A stretch of DNA of 64,000 bases. Source: Nectonema munidae. Its lineage: Eukaryota > Nematomorpha > Nectonematoida > Nectonematidae. Positions 11,761 through 23,427 of this stretch are shown one piece after another. Where the stretch lies: positions 62,001-126,000 of the forward strand of contig JAUIRK010000165.1 of NCBI GenBank assembly GCA_030549495.1, read 5' to 3'. Under the pieces are notes generated by a model that had not been told where the DNA came from, made no database searches, and saw nothing but the letters and a program-made list of their open reading frames with translations. How positions within the stretch are numbered: the stretch's first letter is position 1; each line of letters begins with the position of its first letter. The translations under genes and the position numbers were made by a program.

Positions 11761-12789
11761 GTAATGTTATCTATAAATCTCCAAACTATTTGTCTTCACG
11801 ATCGTGGGAAGGATTTTTAAGAGTACTAGCCCAAAGCGTTATTTAGGTGATTAGAGACAAAATAGTAGAAGTGGAAATGTAGGTAAATGAGTGTACAAAC
11901 AATAGCGTACATGGAGAATTATTATCAATGTCCTTTTTTGGTAACGACTCTGCATATATGAGTACTTTCATGTAAAAGTTGAAGGTTTCATGTATCGGAA
12001 TAGGAATCGCACGGCAAAATTTACTGCTACCTCTCGATACCTTGTCGCGATTCTTTGATTATTTTTCCAACATATTTTTTTTTATTAAATAAACAAGGTT
12101 TATATTTTATGTATAGCAAGGTCTATTGTTGAATACTCTCTTCTGTTTTTGTATCTATATATAAGATAAAAGTATTCTTTCTTCCGTATAGAGAATTAGT
12201 ATATTTATCTAAGCTAGCGGTTTCAACTAGAACAAGCTTAGAAACAAGTTAAAAACTTCACATCTATAAATTGTATGGAGATGTGAATGTGAAGACGAGT
12301 GGAACTGAAAGAAAGGGACTTTGTATATTATATTCATTGAAGATAGTTTGGTTTATGATGACACTGGCCTGCATTTTAAAACTTTAATTTCTATTTTAAT
12401 CTGCTGTTTCCAAAAATCTTAACAATTTTGTTACATCACGTAGAAGGTTTAAATTAAACGCGTTTTAAATATTTCATGTATATATAAATAATAAAGCGTG
12501 GTTCACAAATGGTGTCAACCAGTATTTGGACGACAGGAAGTCTCAGCATCCTTGACTACCATCTCCAACGATGATGTCCAGTTCGTTTCCAGGAAAAAGG
12601 ATCCGGGCATAAATATAAAGACATATAATTCAAGCGAAAAGTACCTTACTCTCGCCTTTGGGATAGGGTTAGGATTAGTTATTATATGAAATCAACAATG
12701 CTAGTTTTATTTCTGAAATCAGTTTTTGCAATTAGAGATTTTAAAATGTCTGAAAGTGGCAATAAAATGTTCGATTTACGTCTAATGTC

Positions 12790-13143
12790 TTTTAATAGAA
12801 ATTGAAAGTCTAAGATGTTTGGAAGAAAATTTGCTACAAACCTTAAATTTATAGTACCTATTTCATTCCCTATGACATGAGTGAAATTATATACAAGTGC
12901 CAAATAAACTCTATACAAATCTAACGCATTAGATCCAATGAAAAGCAGACAATAATTAAGTTAACCTCCATCACCATTATCAACAATAAAACATTAAATA
13001 AAATGAATATCTAGGTATAAAAATGCTATAAATTTGAATTCTGGAATGAAGGACCAATGTTAAATAAAATTTAACTTAATGGGTTAAGGCCAATCTTATT
13101 ATACAAACCTAATATATACCAAATTCGAAAATATTATACAAGG
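12790..13143 (+). repeat. Dispersed repeat R, plus copy
   Basis: This is the uninterrupted partner of the copy at 10199-10665. At the place where the other copy holds a pogo-like fragment, this one reads continuously through GTGAAATTATATACAAG. A 79-codon minus-strand frame over 12682-12918 falls mostly inside the repeat and is probably not a gene. Confidence 0.55.
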
Positions 13144-13560
13144 CAAAGTATATTAGGATTTGGCCATCTCGAGGCGCTTTCGCAAACAACTCCCGTATCC
13201 CTAGTCCGACGACAAATCGCTGCCTTCTTCAATGCTCCGCCTACTCATCTACCAAATTCTAAAGACAAAATGATTGTAGGTCTGCTAGAAATCATTGACA
13301 AGCAAATCCAAAGTTTGGAGGTGGGCGGTCTTTAAAAATTGAACACGTTGATGCTCACCGCCTGCTTTGCTACTCAAACTAGCCCAGATGCCGCGCCATG
13401 CAGTTTGGTACTTCCAACATGTTCGAATGCCTGCTTCCGCGGGCAGAACGCCCTCACCCATTTTTCAACCTAACCCAAAGGCAAAAACGCTGGAAGGCCG
13501 CATGGGATGGGAAAGTTTTTTTTTGACTGATTCCGATTTCGTCATAAAATGCCGATGACG
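13140..13560 (+). other. GC-richer, coding-like island of unknown origin
   Basis: Base composition rises sharply above the surroundings. One frame is open from about 13140 to 13334 and includes VSLVRRQIAAFFNAPP and KMIVGLLEIIDKQIQ. A later segment is open in two other frames (13367-13558 is the longest). I recognise no family. It could be a decayed exon, a processed-gene fragment or transposon coding sequence. A similar GC-richer island lies at 12495-12640, with several short frames and no recognisable domain. Confidence 0.25.
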
Positions 13561-14132
13561 ATACCGATATCTGAATAAATTAGGAGTAGAGTATGAGTGA
13601 TTTTAAATTGGAAGGCAAAAATTATAAAAAAGCTATTAAACACCTCAGAAAAATATAGTGTATTGTTGTTTAAAAGCCTGCGTATGCTTGTGTCCAGTTG
13701 CATCTGAATGATGATTAGGCATGAATATAAACTGGAGGCATATATTTAAAAAAGCTAGATAAAGAAGTATTGTAACAGAATTGAAATTGTAGCGAAGCCC
13801 TATTTTTTTCGTACGTAATTTTGAAAGCGAACGGATCGTATCTCCCATTGAAAGCGACTTTTGGAAATACACTTGCGACTGTAATTAGGATACGGACCCT
13901 GGGGAGAACATGTCTTAGACTAAGAGGCATGTGTGCTGTTGTTTTTACAGGAAAATGGAAGCAAATAATACGTTTTTCTCAAAGTAATAGCAATTTAAAA
14001 TTTGGAGAAATATTTGAATGAAATGAAAGTCTGATTTTACTCTACCTCTTCGGCTAAAGAAATGGGTGAATAAAAAAATGCTGATGCCTATCAAAGAAAA
14101 ATAAGCCGATACTTGTGCCGATCTATCTAGAT

Positions 14133-14708
14133 CAGTGTTTTCCAAACTTTTTCAGACAAACGCCCACCAAAGTTTCAAAAACTTTTCTAACGCCCCCTAT
14201 TAAAAAATGTATACACAAATACGTAAAATATTTTCATAAAAAATGTTTATTTATTTAAAAAAAGTTAGATATATGTTTTTTTTCTTTTTGAATGCGATGG
14301 ATGAGTTTGGTGTATTTGGTTCTATGCTGTTGAGAAGGAGTCTTAAGTCGCCTCTGCTTGCGATTTGCAAACGATTTCTTTGTCTGCTGAGAAGCCGTGT
14401 TATAACTTATAACACTGAAACTGCGTTCATTCAAATACGTAGTAGGAAAAGCAATGAAAAAATCTTAATTTTTTTCCCATAATTTCGGAAATTTACAGGA
14501 ATGCAAGGTTGAATCCAAAAGGTTTGATATGATTGTTTGAAGAGAGGCTTCAACTATACTATTATATTATATTTATATTAAAGATACTAAAAATTTAAAA
14601 GTGAAGATATTTGATTAGCTAATTTTTTAACGCCCCCCCCCCAAGTGCCCAAAACTATTTCACCGCCCCTTGGGGGGGGGGCGCTGGCGCCTACTTTGGG
14701 AAACGCTG
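14133..14708 (-). mobile_element. hAT deletion derivative with transposase C-terminal remnant
   Basis: Ends are CAGTGTTTTCCAAACT and, on the other strand, CAGCGTTTCCCAAAGT. Both sides carry the exact target duplication ATCTAGAT (14125-14132, 14709-14716). The minus strand keeps the end of a ZBED5/SCAND3-type transposase: FPTTYLNERSFSV, then, after a frame change, RQRNRLQIASRGDLRLLLN, the conserved YLCE-FS, K-RNRL and DLRLAL blocks of the C-terminal dimerisation region. The rest of the transposase is deleted, so the element cannot move unaided. Runs of C and G lie just inside the right end. Confidence 0.8.
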
Positions 14709-15223
14709 ATCTAGATGGTACATCACTATTTTTTAATAAACTAAAAACTAATTTATACTTAAATTAATACTTTTCTATTTATTCTTGAGTTTTTCCATCC
14801 TAGTTTTGTCTTACTCACTTTTAAAATCTTTGCTAATAATGAAATAATTGTTTCTAGCTGAATTCAGAAGCTATGGATTTCTTTTTTCGCCAAAATCACA
14901 TGTTAATTTTAAAATACAATTTGAATAGATTAATATTACAGAAGCATTTAATTAAACTCGAGCTACATGTATAAAAAAAAGATTGATCAACGAACACTGG
15001 CCTAGGCCAAAATATTTTCAATTACTACCTTGAATAAATACGTTTTCATATATGTATTGAATTTTTTATTAGTTCAGAAATTGAATTAAAAACTGAATAC
15101 CTTCATTTATTATCGGGTCCGATATCCTTTATCAATGGGGTCAGCTGGGCTAGTAGTCTATGAAGGGACAATTGCCTCCTGCCGTCGCTACTTTTCACTT
15201 TAAAAAGGCCCTGCTGTATATGT

Positions 15224-15406
15224 TTAACAGTATGTAATATACTTGCATACAATAATGTCTGTGTTGATGACATGCTGCTGATTCAATGACGGGGATGAAG
15301 TAGATGTTAATGACGATGTTGAAGAGGAGGAATTTTCTTCTTCATCTTCCTCCTCATCGTCTTTCTTTTCATTTTCCTTTTTTCGTGAACATGCTCGTCT
15401 CTTTTT
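15224..15406 (-). CDS. Possible terminal exon of a nuclear protein with basic, acidic and Ser/Thr tracts
   Basis: An acceptor with a good pyrimidine tract (TTCTTCTTTACATTATTTGCAG, shown only in part: AG at 15408-15407) is followed by 60 open codons to TAA at 15224. The peptide starts KKRRACSRKK, a likely nuclear signal, then has an Asp/Glu-rich run, then a Ser/Thr-rich run. A reverse AATAAA lies at 15111-15106, about 115 bases past the stop, which supports a last exon. The exon is low in complexity and no family is recognised. The frame stays open upstream through the acceptor, so chance cannot be excluded. Upstream exons would lie at higher coordinates, beyond a pogo-like MITE that would then sit in the intron. 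Confidence 0.35.
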   Translation of the reverse strand, partial: KKRRACSRKKENEKKDDEEEDEEENSSSSTSSLTSTSSPSLNQQHVINTDIIVCKYITYC

Positions 15407-15489
15407 CTGCAAATAATGTAAAGAAGAATTAACAAAAAACGTCCTGATAAATGCTATCCTATAATGATATCCGACTGCGGCTCCAGATA

Positions 15490-15772
15490 CAGTCAACCCC
15501 CATTAACCCGGACTTCATTCCAAATCCATTATTATAAGTGTACATTTTTTTTCCTTCTCTTTTCAACTTTAAAAACAGGAAAGATAAAAAGATCACATTT
15601 TTAATAGAAATAATTAAGCATTTGACGTTTTCGGTGAAATATTTTAGTAATCGTGGTAAAGTATATTAACTCCGTAAAATTTGACTGCAAAAGCATTCCT
15701 TTTTCACAATCCGGTTAATTTCATTAGACGAATCGTTTTTTTAATGTCCTGTTTGTATTAACGAGGGTTGAC
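15490..15772. mobile_element. Pogo/Tigger-like MITE
   Basis: The left end after TA reads CAGTCAACCCCCATTAACCC; the right end on the other strand reads GTCAACCCTCGTTAATAC. This terminus style (CAGT-AACC-CGTTAA) is typical of pogo/Tigger elements, which duplicate TA. The right TA has decayed. No transposase remnant is present. Confidence 0.5.
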
Positions 15773-15808
15773 AAAAAGCAAACTCCGACTCCCAATACTT
15801 AAAATTTT

Positions 15809-15816
15809 TTGACTTC
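15809..15816. repeat. Target duplication left of the Merlin element
   Basis: TTGACTTC here pairs with TTGACCTC at 17185-17192, one mismatch in 8. Merlin elements are known to duplicate 8-9 bases. Confidence 0.75.
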
Positions 15817-15979
15817 GGCTCTTTTCGGTTTCACTGCCGCAAAAACTATGAAACCAAAATACACTTTTCTAATGCAGTTTTTTATGCTCTTTCCGAAAAT
15901 GTAATTATTTTTTTTGAGAAATGAAAAATAAAAAAGTTATGGCTATTTAAAGTTGTTTATTTCCTATTCATTTGTTAAG
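15817..15979. repeat. Merlin left terminal inverted repeat
   Basis: About 163 bases matching the reverse complement of 17034-17184, with small indels. Both arms end inward at the same motif, CTTAACAAATG in the right arm and its inverse in the left. Confidence 0.85.
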
Positions 15980-16109
15980 AAACTTAATTTTGATTTTTTC
16001 CTAAGATACGAATATAGTCTAAAGTGGTTTTGGGGAACAGTGAACACCTCCAATCCAATGAAACTGTCAACTTTCTGTAGAACCACGGAATAATACCGAA
16101 ACAGAAATT

Positions 16110-16836
16110 GTGCCAGAAACACCATCCAATGACCATAGATTACAAGAGGTCTTCCTGGAGATGCCACAAGGGTCGTTTCCGGAAAGAAGTAAACCTACGC
16201 AAAAAACGTGGCTAGAAGGATCTACTTTGCCAATGAATAAAATCATTGAATTCATCTATGTATGGACAAAAGAATACACGAGCATAAAATTCTGCAGGGA
16301 CAAACTGGGTATTAGCCATGACGCGGTTGTGGACTACAACTATCTAAGAGAGGTAAGTTAACATTGAGACCTGACCTAACCTAACGTTTTCGTTTCAGGT
16401 GTGTGCCCATGAAATATTAAACAACCATGTAAAGATTGGAGGTCCAAACTGCACCGTCGAAATTGATGAAACAGTCTATGCTAAAAGAAAGTACAATCAA
16501 GGAAGAATGCTGAAGGAACAGTGGGTGTTTGGAGGCCTTTGTAAAGAAACTAGAGATGTCTTTCTATATGCGGTAGAGCGAAGAGATCGGAGTACACTGG
16601 AGAGCTTGATCAAGGAAAACATTCTACGAGGTAGTACGATCGTTAGCGACATGTGGAAGGCATATAAAAAAATAGAGGATATTTCTGGGTACAACTTTAA
16701 GCATTTAACAGTAAATCACAGTGAAAACTTTGTAGATCCTATCACTGGAGCTCACACACAAAAAATTGAAAGCACCTGGAATTTGTTGAAACGCCGTAAC
16801 AAAAGGCAAGTCACTGTGGAACTAAGCGTGAAATGA
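16110..16836 (+). CDS. Merlin (IS1595/ISXO2-like) transposase, C-terminal end frameshifted
   Basis: Two exons (16110-16352, 16399-16836) flank a 46-bp phase-0 intron with GTAAGT donor and TTTCAG acceptor. The start is uncertain: the first codon shown is GTG and the frame is open upstream only to about 16060. The N-terminal part has GSTLPMNKIIEFIYVW and a helix-turn-helix-like ISHDAVVDYNYLRE block. The catalytic core holds VEIDET, VSDMWKAY and TQKIESTW, giving D104, D165 and E205 by this numbering, the DDE triad of the family. GRMLKEQWVFGG and VNHSENFVDP are further family blocks. The frame ends after KRQVTVELSVK, but another frame downstream (about 16855-16880) reads EFIWRLRH, the usual Merlin C-terminus, so one indel has broken the end. 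The enzyme would cut and paste the surrounding element. Confidence 0.88.
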
Positions 16837-17033
16837 TAGATGGTGTTACCTATGTGAATTTATTTGGCGTCTCCGGCATGAGGGACTCATGGTGGTACTA
16901 GAAAATATTTCAAAATTCTAAAGATGTTTTTTTAAAGATTTTTGTGAAAGGAAATAAACACCTTTAAATAGCTATAACTTTTTTTTGTGAATATCTTTAA
17001 AAAAATGTTGTGTTTTTTTAAAGATTTTGTGTT

Positions 17034-17184
17034 CTTAACAAATGCATAGGAAATAAACAACTTTAAATAGCCATAATCTTTTGATTTTTCATTTCTCGAA
17101 AAAAATAATTACATTTTCAGAAAGTGCATTAAAAAAGTGTATTTTGGTTTCATAGTTTTTGCGGCAGTGAAACCGAAAAGATCC
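17034..17184. repeat. Merlin right terminal inverted repeat
   Basis: About 151 bases, reverse complement of the left arm. The duplicated subterminal block near 16925-16990 lies just inside. Confidence 0.85.
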
Positions 17185-17192
17185 TTGACCTC

Positions 17193-19845
17193 TTACAAAA
17201 TATACAAAAATTAGACTTTTTTTCATTTTTAATACTTAAAAAACCCAACTCCGGCTACTATATCTTTAATCTTTTCAATATATCAGTTTAATCATATGAG
17301 GCATATTTTCCAAAAGTTATCTTCTACTTTCTATTTAAATACTTAGAACATATGATTGCATGAAAGAGTTAAAACAAATTATTTCTCCCATTTCTTTAGC
17401 AAAAGTGCATCTATAAAATAATATAATACGATATTATTTATACATTATATATAAACAAATAGCTGATAAATTATAAAAAAACACTCTTAGTAATTTAATT
17501 TTACCTTTATCCTGAGTTCACAAACATTTGAAAGAAATGTATTAAATTATGAGATTCACTTACATAGAGTTGATGGCGAGTTTAATTTTTAAAAAGGCTA
17601 CGACAGGCAGATTAATGTTTCGACTCGTGAATGTCGCCTGTGGCGACTAGGGAGCAATTTAAAATCTACTCAAAAAGTAGGTAGAAAGAAAAGGCTGTTG
17701 GTTAAAAAGTTGAAAAATTAAAATATGAACTAATGAAGACTAAAATTGTTTTAAGAAAGGTCTACCATAGATAAAGAACTCTGAAAAATAAATGTTAATA
17801 TTATGAATGTATAAAGCGAGCAAAGCACAATTTTATTCATGAAAATAAACTTTCAATTAAAAATGTTTCTTTCTAAATTTGAACATTAGCTGCTGAGCTA
17901 TGGGCAATTAAAAGATCTTTCAAGCATTTAATACAAACGTTTTAGCTAGAATGACTATTTTCAAAACAAAAGAAAATGTTGATTCTGCAAACGGTATTTC
18001 CCATTCAGTTGATTCATACTAAAAAAGTTTTCACTGGTGCAACATGAACCTTCAACATAACGATGTAGAATATTTTCTTAAAGGAAATTTAAACTTGACA
18101 ATTTAAAAAAAGTAATCTAAATCGGTTTAATATAATTAATAGAAATAAATTCTTTTGACAGCCTTTTACAATTTCTAAAATTCTCTAAGATATATATTAA
18201 TATTCTTAATCAAGCTTATTAATTTTTAAAAGACTAAATGAGCGTTTTTATAAAGCAAAATTAAATTTATATTTTTATACAACATTTTTTTAAACAAATA
18301 TAAAAAATACCTACTCAAAAAATTTATAATATTCTCCGTTTAAAGGGGAAGAATTTTTCAAATGTGGCGAGGCAGGGGCTAGGTATCCAGCTCTCAACCA
18401 TTGGTTGGTGTAAATTAAGCTGCAAAAGTAAAGCCTGATTTCGAATAAATGAAAAGAGATAACAACGTGAAAATTTACTTACATATAAAACTCGAGTCTC
18501 TAATTTAGAAAAAAATAAATTAAGTTATATATATTAAAAAAAACATTATATTTTAGTGATGAGAAGTCAAAATTTATGGATTTTTCTTCCATTTCTGTTA
18601 CATCGATGCTGGCAAAAATGTCTATGCGAAAAAATATTTTCTTTTTAAATTTGTAAAAAAATATATTTTATATTAATTTTCAAAAATATATTATTATTAT
18701 TGATTAAAGACCGTAATGGTACATTCTAATAATACACAACATTTGCATACACTACCCCATTTTGGTAAAATTTAATAGATTGAACATTCTAATATTTTTA
18801 ATAAATTCTTTTCGACGAAATTTTGTGATTCAATCATCTATAAAATTTAAAAATAATTTTTATAATAAAGTATATAAAAATTATGACATGAATTCTCGTC
18901 TTTTTTGATAATAGTTATTATTCAGAGATAGAGATAAGCTTCATATACCATATATAAGTAAATTTATGGGCCAATCCTACACTCTGAAAAATACGCTAAT
19001 TCGTTCATTATTTAGTTATTTACGCATCAAAATTTCCTATATAATTTAAAATAGAACTCGATATGTAGTAAACCAAGTGTACTACTCAGGAAAGTTAGTA
19101 GACTAAATTTTTTTTGAAAGTTAGATTTTATAAAAAAAAATTTATAAAATTTTAAATGGATAAAAAAGATTTTCTTATTTTAATTTTTCATTAAAAAAAA
19201 ATAAAAATGATTGAATAAATTTTTTTATAAAATTTTTTGTTTGTAGGTTGTTTGATGCGCCACCCATACACTAGCCACATATTCTGGTTTACAGGCAACT
19301 GCATATCACCCTGCAATAAATTTTTATAATTATAAAAGAATTTTTTTATAAATTTATTTTTTATTAAAAAAATTAAATTTAATAATTTGATGCCCAAATA
19401 ATAGAAAATTAAAATTTAATTGGCTAGAAAAATTTAATTTTCATAGAAATTTTAAATCGTTATCATTTTTAGATAAAATTATATAGGAAATGTTGGGAAT
19501 TTTTATGAGATAAAATTTAGAAATAAACAATAAACACGGTAAATCAAGTTTCTCTAAAAAAAACTTTTATGTAGATAAAAGATTAAAGAAAAAACTTGTT
19601 TTTGTTAACAACAAAAAAAAGTTTTTGTCAAACCTGTTTTAAAGACGAGTTTCAATTCAGTCCAATTAACGCTAATTGTGCTTATGCTACCTTTGATAAT
19701 TGACCACGTGTTCACAAGGAACACTTTTGATCGTTCCCTTAAGTGGTTTATAATACAGGTTTGGTTTAAATATCAATAATTATTCGACATTTTACTTGTC
19801 GGTATCACATTCAATGGGAAAAAAATCGGTAATTGATAGATTTGG
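17193..19845. other. AT-rich stretch, no supported gene
   Basis: Nothing gene-like was seen. A segment at 19430-19480 resembles 56005-56050 (shared TAATTTTCATAGAA and TGTTATCATTTTTAGA-type text), marking a dispersed repeat of unknown type. The stretch 19130-19400 is rich in short A/T runs. Confidence 0.5.
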
Positions 19846-19945
19846 ATGGCACAATGGGGAATCGAACCAAGGCTTCCTAATGCTTCCATCCTTGGGACAT
19901 CTGCTACAATGCAGTAATTAGACCTTCTAAGATTCCAATGACCTC
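19846..19945 (-). repeat. tRNA-like sequence with A- and B-box motifs
   Basis: On the minus strand, TGGCGGAGAGGT resembles a pol III A box and GGTTCGATTCC is a perfect B box, about 80 bases apart. The spacing suits a tRNA with a long variable arm or a tRNA-derived SINE. I could not fold a full cloverleaf by eye, so I do not call a functional tRNA. Confidence 0.35.
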
Positions 19946-20660
19946 TCCGCCATTCTTATAAAGACGTATCTGTTGAAAAGTCTATATAGAAAGGATTTTG
20001 AAAATTTGGTTTGCAAATTTTTGATGACTTAGTGAAAATTCTTTTCAATTGAAATCAAAATTTTAGTTATTTTCTTTATAGATTATATGAAAAATAAAAG
20101 TGTAAAGGAAAAAAACAAAAATTATAACTAATCGAGAAAAATGTTCAATTACTACTTCTCATGGGTCTTTGGTGCACTGTATAATGAACAGACAATGCAA
20201 AACTTATTAAATTTCTATTTAATCAATAAATAAATTTAATTTGTAACATTGAACAATTGCTGTATCTGTTATTCCAAAATTATACTTAGATATCACGTCA
20301 CATCACATTTCATAAGATAAGTTATACATAGGTAATAACAATGCAAAGACATACATGCCAAATATTCCAAGTTTGGCGGGATTATGCAGATTTAGATGTG
20401 CTGAAGTGAAAGAACTTCTAGTATGGTAAAATATATCAAAACTTTACTCCAAATAATAAGTAAGTGTATACTCTGAGCTCTACTAAAAATAAAGATTAGA
20501 TTATTTTATGTGTATATATACTTTTTTACTCCTTTTGTGCAGCTTTGTTGAAAATAAAAATCGATAGGCTCAAGTATAATATAAAACTTAATTTATATTA
20601 AATATTTTTTATTTCTAATAAATGGTAATGATGTATTGGTATATTTATCATGTATATAAC

Positions 20661-20740
20661 CAGGGACGCATTTAGCATTAGGCAATATATAGGACATTGG
20701 CACAGGGCCCCTCATGTTAAAGGAGACCCAAACCGTAAAT
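20661..20740 (+). mobile_element. Left end of an hAT element
   Basis: CAGGGACGCATTTAGC followed by GGCACAGGGCCCCTC is a familiar hAT left terminus. No matching right end was found. It may be the left edge of the ZMYM1-like hAT relic at 21960-23150. A related string (GGCCTAGGGCCCCAATG) recurs at 25756 in the same orientation. Confidence 0.45.
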
Positions 20741-21402
20741 CACTGAAAAAAAATTAGTAATGCTCTTTTTTGGATTATGTTTTATTATCTTTATTAATTA
20801 CGGCTACTAAGTATGCCATTAAGTAAATAAAACACTAAACAGAGCATTCATTTCTTAATGTTAGAGGATGAGAATTAACTACAAACAAATTATGCACTCA
20901 GGAAGATACAGAAAAGATTTCATGAGTATACAAAGAGAAATTTTTCAGTTTCAATTTTTTGCAATTCTCTTACATTGTTTTTCAGTTTAATTACATCTTT
21001 TTGCAATTCCCTTACACCATTTTGTAATTCAAAATGCATTTAAAAATTTTTCTTCTATATTTTATAATTTGGCCTTTATTTTTATATATGAAGAAATTGC
21101 AATTATTTAAGGACAAATGATAAAAAATAAAATTAAAACCAAATTTATTAACAAAGAAATATTTTAACGAATTTATAGCGTGAGAAAAATAATTCTGACA
21201 AACGTTAGTATTTATTTCTTTATTGATAACTCAATAATAATTTGAGTTTTAGGACTTTTTTCACATTCCTTTTGCTTAAAAAGTTTATGCATTTTTTTAA
21301 AATTTTGTAAATCGCGTATTCAATTGCAGTGAGCATATAAGAAAAGACTATAAATGCCTCATTTAAAAATGTAAATCAAAATCTTATAATAGTTGAAATG
21401 CA

Positions 21403-21541
21403 TTAACCCATTTACGGCCAATGTTCCTATTTTGGAACATAAGTAATTTCATCTCCCTCTACTTTTTTCAATGACTTTGAATATAAATCGTCTGCGTTTT
21501 TTTAAGATATCGTCTGTTTTGCTTGGCCTTAAATGGGTTAA
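21403..21541. mobile_element. TTAA-bounded piggyBac-like MITE, family 1
   Basis: A 139-bp unit with TTAA at both edges and inverted ends TTAACCCATTTACGGCC / GGCCTTAAATGGGTTAA. An 18-base palindrome TGTTCCTATTTTGGAACA starts about 19 bases in. It is close kin of the copy at 44191-44328. TTAA targets and CCC ends are typical of piggyBac-derived MITEs. Confidence 0.75.
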
Positions 21542-21959
21542 ACAAAAACAATTTTTCAAAAAAATTTATGCTGTTTTTAATTATTTTTTATTTAAAAATA
21601 TAATTGTATTTTTTAAATAGTTATTACTTATTAGTTAATAAATTCAGGAAGTTTTTCTGATTTATTAATAGTTTTTTCTTATTAGTGACGAATAAAATTA
21701 TAAAATATCTCAGAAAATTTTACAGAAACCTACTTATTTTTTCGATAAATTTGTTTTCAATTTTTTTTCAAAATATTTTGATTTTGGATAGCTAATTTTT
21801 CTTTTGAATAATAAGTAAATTTTGAAGAAAAAATAAATAAATAATGTTACAAAATTGCAAAAGGGTCAACAATCACAAAATGGTGTGTTTGAAGTGCAAA
21901 AAATTGCGACTGAACTGAAAATGGTACATCCTGACAACAAAAGCTTAAAAACTAATTTT

Positions 21960-23150
21960 ATGGCTGAAGAAATTCATTTAATTATAAAAATGAATTTCAA
22001 CTAGCTAAATATTATTCAATCATTGTTGATTTCATGCCTGATGTTAGCAGGCCCGTAGCTAGGACTTTTCAATTGGGAGGGCTGGAAAAAATTTTTTTGG
22101 GGGGGGGGGGGGGCTAAAAAGAAATCATTTTAGAGAAATCCTTTGTTTCGTTCATTTGCTTTTTTCCAGTTAGAAAAGCCATTCAAAGTGAAAGCTGTGT
22201 CTCTTTGATTAATTTTGGCAAAAAGTCTACAGGGAAGCAAAAAGCAGCGTCTTTCATGACTGAGTATTCAAGCCAAGAATATAAATTGTACCAGTTTTTC
22301 TGAAATGAATGTGAATCCACATTTTTTGGAAAATTTATAATTGGACAGGATCTACTATCTTTATTCAAATCAGTGATACTATTATCTTCAACATCATTTT
22401 CACAACATACTTCTTGATGTTCTTCTCGAAACTTTTTGGCAGGAAGAGAATCAACAATGAATTGTTGATTTAAACATAAAGCAGGAAGAAAACTGAGAAA
22501 TTTTTTTTTCAATTTTTGTTTAATATAAAAATACTTTTAATATATGAAATTTAAAAAACCGCTTGTAGCCATTGCAAAACTGTGACAAAAAAAAGATAGT
22601 TTTTTAATTAAAAAAGACGTGAATAAAAGGTAAATAATATTGGATAAAACCTTAAATACAGTCAGATGTCGCATTAGTCAGGGTTATAAAATAAAGGTAA
22701 AAATCCTATGCTATGAAAACAAAGTTGAAGAAGAAATATATAAGGGGGGCTTTCTATCTTAGTTAGGGGGGCTTAGCCCCCCTTGCCCTCTCTGTCTACA
22801 GGCCTGGATGTTAGTCAATCTGATAAAATCATACGCAATGTTTCCTTATGTAAAATTTGTCAGTAAGCCCTTTGAAAGTTTTCTGGAGTTCATAAACATC
22901 TATGACCACAGTGCTGAGAGTTTAGCTTGAAATGTGATACAATTGATCAAAGATTTTGGTGTTGAAAGGCATAACATGAGAGGACACAAGTATGGCAATA
23001 TGACTAATGTTTCTGGAACTTACAATGGTCTGCAAGTTCGAATAAAAGTTATAAATATACTTGCGTATTATGTTCCTTGTGCTGGACGCTCTTTAAACCT
23101 TGTTGAAACATCATAAATACAATTAATTCAACTTTTTGCTTATATTTTTG
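21960..23150 (+). pseudogene. ZMYM1-like hAT transposase relic, split by a younger hAT
   Basis: Before the insertion the frame reads YYSIIVDFMPDVS; after it DVSQSDKII, FLEFINIYDHSAESLA, RGHKYGNMTNVSGTYNGLQ and YYVPCAGRSLNLVE. These are the consecutive D-TPDVSH, F--F, RGQ-YD-A-NMSG-Y-GLQ and A-FVPC-AHSLNLV blocks of ZMYM1-type hAT transposases. A 759-bp hAT (22048-22806) sits inside the DVS codons, duplicating GATGTTAG. The N-terminal TTF finger and the C-terminus are missing or unreadable, and stops interrupt the frame. It is dead. Confidence 0.72.
22048..22806 (-). mobile_element. Nonautonomous hAT with TTF-domain remnant, exact 8-bp target duplication
   Basis: Ends are CAGGCCCGTAGCTAGG and, inverted, CAGGCCTGTAGAC. 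The flanks are identical, GATGTTAG (22040-22047, 22807-22814). A minus-strand frame (22183-22512) includes NWYNLYSWLEYSVMKDAAFC, the TTF-type zinc-finger block at the N-terminus of ZMYM1-like hAT transposases. The rest of the transposase is absent. Long G runs lie near both ends. The exact duplication suggests it is younger than its host element. Confidence 0.85.
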
Positions 23151-23427
23151 TTGGCCCCATGGTATTCGATGGTTAGCAAGGATTTGAGTTCATTTAATTG
23201 TTAATTATTTGAAAAACTAACTCCTAACAATATATAATGCTATTTTCTCTAGTCCAATTGATTTAGCTTTAGCCATCAAACCATAACATTTGCTTTCTTA
23301 ACCATTTTCTCTCGAATTTGCATTTGTAGAAATAAATTCTTGAGTTCTTCTCAAAGATTACCATACTAATTTATTTTAACACTGACAATATAAGATGCAT
23401 AAAAGTATTAAAAAGAGAAGTATAGGG

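Larger units (their letters stand above)
15817..17184 (+). mobile_element. Merlin DNA transposon with long terminal inverted repeats
   Basis: The 1.37-kb element begins GGCTCTTTTCGG and ends with its inverse (CCGAAAAGATCC). The inverted repeats extend about 150-160 bases (15817-15979 and 17034-17184) at roughly 90% identity. An 8-bp target duplication with one mismatch flanks it. Inside is a spliced IS1595/ISXO2-like transposase gene. Just inside the right repeat, a subterminal block is duplicated: GGAAATAAACACCTTTAAAT near 16950 is repeated near 17050. The transposase frame breaks near its C-terminus, so this copy is probably inactive. Confidence 0.88.
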
